This document shows positions 32,639-38,100 of a stretch of 38,100 bases of DNA, piece by piece. Below the pieces are notes generated by a model, which was given only the letters and a program-made list of their open reading frames with translations, did not search any database and was not told the DNA's origin. The translations under genes and the position numbers were made by a program. Origin of the DNA: an uncultured Lachnobacterium sp. (GTDB taxonomy: Bacteria; Bacillota; Clostridia; Lachnospirales; Lachnospiraceae); assembly GCA_900549895.1 (NCBI GenBank), contig URQG01000002.1, forward strand, positions 1 through 38,100, given 5' to 3'. How positions within the stretch are numbered: position 1 is the stretch's first letter; the number at the start of each line of letters is the position of its first letter.

Positions 32639-34027
32639 TTATGCATTCTTAACGATTGGAAATGTAATCGTTGCAACGAACAGATCTCCATCCACCTCAA
32701 TATGAAAGTCTCCTCCCATCAGATTTGTCAGGTTCTTTGCGATCGACAGCCCCAGTCCGCTGCCCTCTGTTGTACGGGATTCCTCACCTCGTACAAAGCG
32801 AGCGGTCAGATCTTTGCCGCCTTCTTCCTGCGCCACCAATGGTGTCTTTGAAACATTTTTGATCGTAAAGATCGCATTGTCTTTATCCACATCAAGTTCC
32901 ACATACACTCTTGTATTTTCAAGTGCATATTTTGCCGCATTTGTGTATAAGTTCTCAATCGCACGGTACAGTTGACGACCATCCGCACGGATCATAATCG
33001 AATTATGCGGCAGCTTCGTGACGATCGTAAGATCACGTGCCTCGAAGCGTTCGTTGAACTCACCTCCGGTCTGGTAAAGAAGCTCGACCAGGTCAATGGT
33101 CTGGATATCCAGCTTGATGTTGCCGGAGCTGATCTTCGATGCCTCGACCAGGTCCTCTGTCAGCTGCTTCAGCCGCTGAGACTTATCATCGAGAATACGG
33201 ATATAATGACGCGCATTCTCGTTTTCAAGATTTTCGCGTTTTAACAGATCCACGTAATTGACAATGGAGGTCAGCGGCGTCTTGATATCGTGGGAAACAT
33301 TGGTAATGAGATCTGCCTTCATACGCTCGTTTCGGATGCGGTCCATGATCGCATCACTGAGCCCCGCGCGGATATTGTTGACTGCTGCCGCAATATCGCG
33401 CTCCTGTCCATGAAATTTCTCCACATCCAGCTTCGTATCAAGCGCGCCGGAAGCGATTGCCTCGATTGCCTCCTGAATCTCTATGCGTTCTCTCGCTTTG
33501 CGCGTACAGAGCCGCGGGTCCTTGCCGCTTGTGATCACCCGCTTAAGGAAACCTCCGACAATATAGATTGCACTATAGGTAAAAAGCGTATTGTCCTTCG
33601 CCCGGCGGACAATACTTAAATAGATCAGAAGAAAGACCAGATCTACAATGTATGCAAGCGTCCCCGCCGCAACAAGCAGTCCGGAGAATTCAAACCTCAT
33701 CTGACTGATATTCCGACACAGATAGAGCATAACATAGATAAATCCGATAAAGATCAGAAGTTCCACATCGGTATAGATCTTGTCCACGCCCTGCAGATAG
33801 ATGTGATTGTCGTCGGCTGACCGACGTCCGATAATTCCTGTCAAAAACGCCAGCATAACGAAACTTCCGACCAATCCCAGTATTGCAAGTGTACTGAGAA
33901 TCCCAAGTCCTCCGTAATGCATTCGCATATTATAGCCGATTCCGTAAAGGCTGCAGACCATTAACACTAAAAACATCTGGTGCATAACAATCGCTGCGCC
34001 TTTGATCCCATTTGAGTATTCTTTCAT
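32639..34027 (-). CDS. Sensor histidine kinase
   Basis: The 462-residue protein has about five hydrophobic segments in residues 10-165 with very short loops, so it probably senses within the membrane. A HAMP-like helical region (about 180-225) follows. The H-box is NVSHDIKTPLTSIVNY with H246. The ATPase domain has an N-box (ENLYTNAAKYAL), a shortened G1 region and GSGLGLSIAKNL. It would phosphorylate the response regulator encoded 6 bp upstream. The signal is unknown. The ribosome site is weak (GGGGGTCTAG), so translation is probably coupled to the regulator gene. Confidence 0.92.
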   Translation of the reverse strand: MKEYSNGIKGAAIVMHQMFLVLMVCSLYGIGYNMRMHYGGLGILSTLAILGLVGSFVMLAFLTGIIGRRSADDNHIYLQGVDKIYTDVELLIFIGFIYVMLYLCRNISQMRFEFSGLLVAAGTLAYIVDLVFLLIYLSIVRRAKDNTLFTYSAIYIVGGFLKRVITSGKDPRLCTRKARERIEIQEAIEAIASGALDTKLDVEKFHGQERDIAAAVNNIRAGLSDAIMDRIRNERMKADLITNVSHDIKTPLTSIVNYVDLLKRENLENENARHYIRILDDKSQRLKQLTEDLVEASKISSGNIKLDIQTIDLVELLYQTGGEFNERFEARDLTIVTKLPHNSIMIRADGRQLYRAIENLYTNAAKYALENTRVYVELDVDKDNAIFTIKNVSKTPLVAQEEGGKDLTARFVRGEESRTTEGSGLGLSIAKNLTNLMGGDFHIEVDGDLFVATITFPIVKNA

Positions 34028-34033
34028 GCGCCG

Positions 34034-34723
34034 CTAGACCCCCACTTCGATCTTGTATCCGACGCCCCATACAACTTTGAGGTAACGCGGCTCCTTCGGG
34101 TTAATCTCAATTTTCTCACGAATATGACGAATATGTACAGCAACCGTGTTGTCTGCTCCGATGGCTTCCTCATTCCAGATTGCCTCATAGATCTGGCTGA
34201 TCGAGAATACTTTTCCCTTGTTCTTCATAAGAAGAAGTAGAATGTTGTATTCGATCGGTGTCAGCTTTACTTCCTCGCCGTCTACCGTAACTTTCTTCAG
34301 GTCATCATTGATGACAAGTCCGCCTGCTTCATATGTCGTCTCGCCCTGCGCAGTGCTTGAAAGCGTTGTGTAGCGTCGAAGCTGCGACTTCACACGAGCA
34401 ACCAGTTCCAGCGGGTTAAAAGGTTTGGTCACATAATCATCCGCACCGACATTAAGTCCCAGGATTTTATCCGCATCCTCTGTCTTTGCCGAGAGAATAA
34501 TGATCGGGATACTGCTCGTCTTGCGCACCTGGAACGTTGCACGGATTCCATCAAGTTTCGGCATCATTACATCAATGACCATAAGGTCGATCTTCTTATT
34601 ATGGAGGATCTCTAAGGCCTGCTCACCGTCATACGCCTTTTCTACCTTGTATCCTTCCTGGATCAGGTAAATCTCAATTGCGTCTACAATTTCTTTGTCA
34701 TCATCACATACCAGAATCGTCAT
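34034..34723 (-). CDS. OmpR/PhoB-family response regulator
   Basis: The 229-residue protein has a receiver domain with acidic pocket D7-D9, phospho-acceptor D51 (VIDVMMPKLDG) and K100 (YVTKPFNPLEL). A winged-helix DNA-binding domain follows (about 130-229, with LTPIEYNILLLLMKNKGKVF and VAVHIRHIREKIE). It forms a two-component pair with the kinase downstream. ATG 34723 follows AGGAGGACACCAGC, which lies inside the end of the coiled-coil gene (20 bp overlap). Targets cannot be read from the window. Confidence 0.95.
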   Translation of the reverse strand: MTILVCDDDKEIVDAIEIYLIQEGYKVEKAYDGEQALEILHNKKIDLMVIDVMMPKLDGIRATFQVRKTSSIPIIILSAKTEDADKILGLNVGADDYVTKPFNPLELVARVKSQLRRYTTLSSTAQGETTYEAGGLVINDDLKKVTVDGEEVKLTPIEYNILLLLMKNKGKVFSISQIYEAIWNEEAIGADNTVAVHIRHIREKIEINPKEPRYLKVVWGVGYKIEVGV

Positions 34724-35561
34724 GCTGGTGTCCTCCTATCAGGTTCTTAAAAGCCTTCTGTATTCCTTCCGATTTGCCTTTGGTCTTACCTTCCTGCTTA
34801 TCAGGTTTATCCTTACCGTCTTTGCCTTCCTTCCACTGGAAGTAATCGGCATCTAAATTCACGCGGATCTCCGCTTCAAGCTGTTTTAATTCCTCATCAT
34901 CCTCATCCTGCTTCGGAGTCTCATCCGCTGTAACTTCCTTCTCCGTCTCATCAACAACGGACATGCCTAACTTATCGAGGTAATCCTGATTAACCTTGAT
35001 CTCCGTCTGACGATTCGCATAGATTGACTTTTCTTCCTTGAACTCCGGCTTGCCTTCGTTCTTTTCCTTCTCGATCTCCTTGTTGCGCTCCTCGATCAGG
35101 TGCAGATACTTCTCCGTATCGACCAGATCCTGCAACTGACTCTTAAGCTCGGACTGATTCTCACGAATATGCTGCTGCTCTTTCTTCATCTGCTCATCCA
35201 CATCGCCATAGATCTTTGCGACATCGGTCTGCGCTTCGGTCACGATATCACGCATACGGTTTAATGCCTCATCCATATACATAACAGATGCGGCATAGAT
35301 GTCCTCCGCTTTACGGCTCGCGTCCCAGATGATCTGATCTCCCTGCTTGCGGAACTCGCGTTCCGCCTTGTCACGGCTTCGCTTCGTCAGCTCGTACTCA
35401 TCCATGATCGCATAAATGCATGTATTCAAATCGCTGAGCAGGTCAAGTACCTGCTGCTTATCCACAATAACTTTGCTCGGTTCTTTCGGATATGGTTCAC
35501 TCTTCGAAAGCAGAACATGAAGACTGCGCAATACTTTTTCTGTATTATCCTGTGCTCCCAT
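34704..35561 (-). CDS. Coiled-coil protein preceding the two-component genes
   Basis: The 285-residue soluble protein is almost all helical. A region (about 40-175) is rich in Glu, Lys and Gln with heptad-like patterns (YELTKRSRDKAEREFRKQGD, MKKEQQHIRENQSELKSQL), so it probably forms coiled coils. A charged low-complexity tail (215-270) follows, then a basic end. There is no signal peptide or known motif. It resembles other uncharacterised clostridial coiled-coil proteins, with a faint DivIVA-like feel that I do not claim. It has a SigA promoter and AGAAGGAGCACAAA before ATG 35561. Being first in the operon and overlapping the regulator gene by 20 bp suggests a functional link to the signalling pair. 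Confidence 0.6.
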   Translation of the reverse strand: MGAQDNTEKVLRSLHVLLSKSEPYPKEPSKVIVDKQQVLDLLSDLNTCIYAIMDEYELTKRSRDKAEREFRKQGDQIIWDASRKAEDIYAASVMYMDEALNRMRDIVTEAQTDVAKIYGDVDEQMKKEQQHIRENQSELKSQLQDLVDTEKYLHLIEERNKEIEKEKNEGKPEFKEEKSIYANRQTEIKVNQDYLDKLGMSVVDETEKEVTADETPKQDEDDEELKQLEAEIRVNLDADYFQWKEGKDGKDKPDKQEGKTKGKSEGIQKAFKNLIGGHQHDDSGM

Positions 35562-35633
35562 TTTGTGCTCCTTCTAAAAATTATCTATGATCCACGAATT
35601 ACATCGCTTCGCTTTCACAATTCTATCCTAAAT

Positions 35634-35662
35634 ATTATATCGAAAGAACCTTTGATATGCAA
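35634..35662 (-). promoter_or_regulatory. SigA-type promoter of the coiled-coil/two-component operon
   Basis: On the minus strand TTGCAT (35657-35662), a 17-bp spacer and TATAAT (35634-35639) lie about 73 nt before ATG 35561. Confidence 0.7.
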
Positions 35663-35707
35663 TATTTGAGGTAATTCCTTAATGCTTAATTCATAATTAC
35701 ACTGCAT

Positions 35708-35747
35708 GCAAAAAGCCTGAAGCATCTCATTCGATTCTTCAGGCTTT
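35708..35747. terminator. Terminator after the Hsp70 gene
   Basis: An 11-bp perfect stem (AAAGCCTGAAG 35712-35722 with CTTCAGGCTTT 35737-35747) has a 14-nt loop. On the minus strand it ends in a TTTTTG tail, serving the Hsp70 gene. The other parts of 35562-35824 hold the next promoter and AT-rich sequence only. Confidence 0.85.
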
Positions 35748-35824
35748 CTGCTATTGTTTATGATATGAGGTCTATTACATAAGGTTGATTCCTATTTAAA
35801 ATTACTATATCGTTTATTCCAACC

Positions 35825-37579
35825 TTATAGCAACGGTCCCGCTGCATTCCGCAACTCTGCAGTCGCGCGGGCAAGTTCCGCTGCCTGCTCCTCATTGACA
35901 TTGCCCGGCTTGGTGCGGCTGACCAGTTTCTTAACATAAGAAAGACTGCTCTTGATCGCGTGTCGGGTGGAACTGTCGAGTTCCTTCTTTCTCGCCTTGT
36001 ATGCAGTCTCGACCTGCCGGATCAGCTTGTCTGCCTCGGCACGGCTGTCAATGTATGCCTTGCGCTGTCCATCAGTTGCCTCGTACTCTGCGGCCTCGCG
36101 GATCGCGCGCTCGATATCATCATCCGAAAGGTTTGAACTTGCAGTAATCGTGATTTCCTGATGCTTGCCGGTTCCGAGATCCTTTGCGGATACCTGCACG
36201 ATTCCGTTTGCATCGATGTCAAACGTAACCTCAATCTGTGGCACGCCCGCCGGAGCTGCCTTGATACCGCGAAGCTGGAAACGTCCGAGCAATTTATTGT
36301 CCTTGGCAAACTGTCTCTCACCCTGTAATACTTTGATATCCACAGAAGTCTGGAAATTGCCGGCAGTTGTGAACACCTGCGAGTATCTTGTCGGGATGGT
36401 TGTGTTGCGGTCGATGATCTTGGTCGCAACTCCACCGACAGTCTCAATCGAAAGCGATAACGGTGTAACATCCATAAGGATGATCTCTGCCGCCTGCGAG
36501 CCTGCAACCAAGGCACCTCCGAGTTTTCCTCCCTGTACGGCTGCGCCCAAAGCGACACATTCATCCGGATTGAGATTTCTGGACGGTTCTTTTCCTGTCA
36601 GGCGGGTAACTTCATCATATACCGCTGGAATTCGGGTCGATCCACCGACAAGAAGCACCATTCCAAGATCGGACGCTGATATTCCCGCATCGGAAAGTGC
36701 CTGCTGCACCGGTCCGCTTGTGCGCTCCACAAGATCCTTTGTCAGTTCATTGAACTTGGCTCGCGTCAGTGTCATTTCCATATGTTTCGGCTCGCCTTTT
36801 ACCGTAGTAATAAACGGAAGGTTGATGCTCGTTGTGGAAGAAGAGGAAAGAACCTTCTTTGCTTTCTCGGCTTCCTCGCGGACACGCTGCATCGCAGTCG
36901 CATCCTTGCGCAGGTCAATGCGTTCCGTGCGAAGGAATTCCATTACAAGATAATCGGTGATACGTGCATCGAAATCATCGCCTCCGAGATGATTATCTCC
37001 GGCTGTGGCAAGTACTTCAATCAGATTATCCCCGATTTCAATGATCGAAACATCAAATGTACCACCACCTAGATCGTAGACCAGGATCTTCTGTGGCTGC
37101 CCGTGATCCAGTCCGTATGCAAGCGCTGCGGAAGTCGGCTCATTGATGATACGAAGAACATTGAGGCCCGCGATGCGGCCGGCATCCTTTGTCGCCTGAC
37201 GCTGCGCATCATTAAAATATGCCGGAACCGTGATGACCGCATCGGTCACAGACTCACCAAGGTATCCTTCTGCATCCTTCTTAAGCTTACGCAGAATCAT
37301 CGATGAAATCTCCTGCGGCGTATACTGTTTTCCGTCGATTTTGGCGCGAAAAGAACTTCCCATCTCTCTTTTTATGGAAAAAAAGGTCCGATCGACATTG
37401 ACCGCCGCCTGACGTCTGGCGGTATCTCCAACCAGTCGCTCCCCGTCCTTTGAGAATGCGACTACGGATGGTGTCGTTCGAGACCCTTCTGCATTTGTGA
37501 TCACAACCGGCTGATCGTTTTCCAATACTGCGACACAGCTGTTGGTTGTTCCAAGATCAATTCCAATTACTTTACCCAT
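35825..37579 (-). CDS. DnaK-type Hsp70 chaperone, short C-terminus
   Basis: The 584-residue protein is a typical Hsp70: GIDLGTTNSCVAV at the N-terminus, VPAYFNDAQRQATKDAG, NEPTSAALAYG, DLGGGTFDVSI, VGGSTRIPAV, the linker region ILMDVTPLSLSIETVGG and a beta-type substrate-binding domain. It is shorter than usual DnaK (about 610-640). The helical lid is present in part and the acidic C-terminal tail (EEVD/EEVK-like) is absent; it ends NAAGPLL. There is no grpE, dnaJ or hrcA nearby and no CIRCE operator (TTAGCACTC...GAGTGCTAA) upstream, so it may be a second, non-heat-shock Hsp70. AGTGGGGGT precedes the ATG. Confidence 0.9.
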   Translation of the reverse strand: MGKVIGIDLGTTNSCVAVLENDQPVVITNAEGSRTTPSVVAFSKDGERLVGDTARRQAAVNVDRTFFSIKREMGSSFRAKIDGKQYTPQEISSMILRKLKKDAEGYLGESVTDAVITVPAYFNDAQRQATKDAGRIAGLNVLRIINEPTSAALAYGLDHGQPQKILVYDLGGGTFDVSIIEIGDNLIEVLATAGDNHLGGDDFDARITDYLVMEFLRTERIDLRKDATAMQRVREEAEKAKKVLSSSSTTSINLPFITTVKGEPKHMEMTLTRAKFNELTKDLVERTSGPVQQALSDAGISASDLGMVLLVGGSTRIPAVYDEVTRLTGKEPSRNLNPDECVALGAAVQGGKLGGALVAGSQAAEIILMDVTPLSLSIETVGGVATKIIDRNTTIPTRYSQVFTTAGNFQTSVDIKVLQGERQFAKDNKLLGRFQLRGIKAAPAGVPQIEVTFDIDANGIVQVSAKDLGTGKHQEITITASSNLSDDDIERAIREAAEYEATDGQRKAYIDSRAEADKLIRQVETAYKARKKELDSSTRHAIKSSLSYVKKLVSRTKPGNVNEEQAAELARATAELRNAAGPLL

Positions 37580-37622
37580 GGAATATTACCCCCACTTTCC
37601 TAATTGCTTATCATTACATACA

Positions 37623-37651
37623 ACTGTAAGTCGCAAAACAGAAAGCGTCAA
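37623..37651 (-). promoter_or_regulatory. Candidate promoter of the Hsp70 gene
   Basis: On the minus strand TTGACG (37646-37651), a 17-bp spacer and TACAGT (37623-37628) lie about 45 bp before the ATG. The -35 is good and the -10 is weak. Confidence 0.55.
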
Positions 37652-37668
37652 GGCATTCGACTCTTATT

Positions 37669-38059
37669 TCAGAGAATGTTTATAAACAGTTTATAATATT
37701 GCGAAAACTTTCCTAATATATGCTCAATTTGCTCTGCCAATTCATAAACTCCTGCTCTGTCCATGGCAATAACACCCTGAGGAATCGAAGTATCTTGCAT
37801 ATTATCCAGAATATATTCCACATCTTTTTCTGCCTGTTCCTCATGATCCTTATATTCTGCCGGCAGAACCATGCCATATTCCTCGAATAATTCAAGACAT
37901 TCTGCTCCACTCATTTCTTTCAATTCATTTAAAGCAGGAAATGACTGCTTTTGTTTTTGACAACCAAAGAAAGCTACAGATAATATCACGATACTAAAAA
38001 TCACAACTCCGCATATAACAATTTTTATTTTTTTGATTGAAAATCCCTCCTTCTTACAC
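37669..38059 (-). CDS. Short membrane-anchored or lipoprotein-like protein, 5' end lost at contig edge
   Basis: The genomic part encodes about 130 residues. A basic KKIKIVI start leads into a hydrophobic stretch (CGVVIFSIVILSVAFFGC), then a hydrophilic, acidic domain. FGC after the helix could be a weak lipobox, with C as the lipidated residue. No motif or function is recognised. The apparent start ATG lies inside adapter sequence (38074-38076), so the first residues (MCIRDR) are artefact. AAGAAGGAGGG (38043-38053) is a good ribosome site, but it is followed only by an ATC, not a normal start, in this frame. The start may therefore be lost or damaged by the edge. It lies upstream of the Hsp70 gene. 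Confidence 0.5.
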
Positions 38060-38100
38060 CTGTCTCTTATACACATCTGACGCTGCCGACGATCTTACGC
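38060..38100. other. Nextera adapter and i5 index, not genomic
   Basis: CTGTCTCTTATACACATCT (38060-38078) is the Tn5 mosaic end. It is followed by GACGCTGCCGACGA (38079-38092), the read-2-side Nextera adapter. The last eight bases TCTTACGC match, in reverse complement, the i5 index GCGTAAGA (S517/N517, from memory). The genomic sequence therefore ends near 38059. Confidence 0.97.

Noticed and set aside
37580..37668. CIRCE heat-shock operator upstream of the Hsp70 gene
   Set aside because: No TTAGCACTC-N9-GAGTGCTAA repeat is present in this interval.

Overview
The window looks like one end of a draft contig from a motile, monoderm Clostridia bacterium, most likely a Lachnospiraceae relative (Roseburia/Eubacterium/Butyrivibrio type). 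The evidence is family content (MecA adaptor, flagellin plus FliS, a Gram-positive Tad pilus locus with DUF5702-like and Flp1-like proteins, a CwlD-like amidase), strong AGGAGG-type ribosome binding sites, many TTG starts and SigA-like promoters. The assignment comes from protein character alone, with no database search. The last 41 bases are not genomic: they are the Nextera transposon end, the read-2 adapter and an 8-base i5 index.

Layout. 1-3.3 kb: MurG (+), convergent with a minus-strand operon of rhomboid protease, flavodoxin-SCP2 protein and HIT protein. 3.3-12.8 kb: a compact 11-gene minus-strand Tad/Flp pilus operon behind one good SigA promoter. In transcription order it encodes a prepilin peptidase, a TadZ-like protein, the TadA ATPase, TadB, TadC, a 55-residue Flp pilin, a DUF5702-like protein, a large TadE-like pseudopilin, a second prepilin peptidase, a small pseudopilin and an FHA protein. 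12.8-15.1 kb: a DUF2508-like gene facing flagellin-fliS; flagellin has a SigD (sigma-28) type promoter and a possible CsrA hairpin in its leader. 15.1-16.3 kb: a DUF1858 protein and MecA. 16.4-18.3 kb: a Ser/Thr kinase fused to a P-loop-like domain, followed out of frame by a second copy of that domain. 18.6-21.2 kb: a GH18/SH3 cell-wall hydrolase and a CwlD-like amidase. 21.1-24.2 kb: a 1008-residue helical protein with a FliK-like C-terminal region. 24.4-28.8 kb: a TPR/AAA ATPase and GlgB in one operon. 28.9-32.6 kb: an aconitase-family hydratase and an AI-2E-family transporter in one operon. 32.6-35.7 kb: a coiled-coil protein, response regulator and histidine kinase operon. 35.8-37.6 kb: a DnaK-type Hsp70 paralogue. 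37.7-38.06 kb: an edge gene whose apparent N-terminus is adapter.

Themes. Surface appendages dominate. The Tad operon ends in an FHA (phosphothreonine-reader) gene and a Hanks-type kinase lies 4 kb away, so phosphorylation control of the pilus is plausible but inferred. The most unusual signals are: (1) the kinase/NTPase junction, where a classic A AAA AAC slippery heptamer sits where a -1 shift would fuse the frames and the second frame has no standard start codon before its P-loop; (2) two convergent gene pairs in which the minus-strand gene's intrinsic terminator lies inside the opposing coding sequence; (3) a pseudopilin carrying two copies of an H/C/CxxC metal-site-like module.
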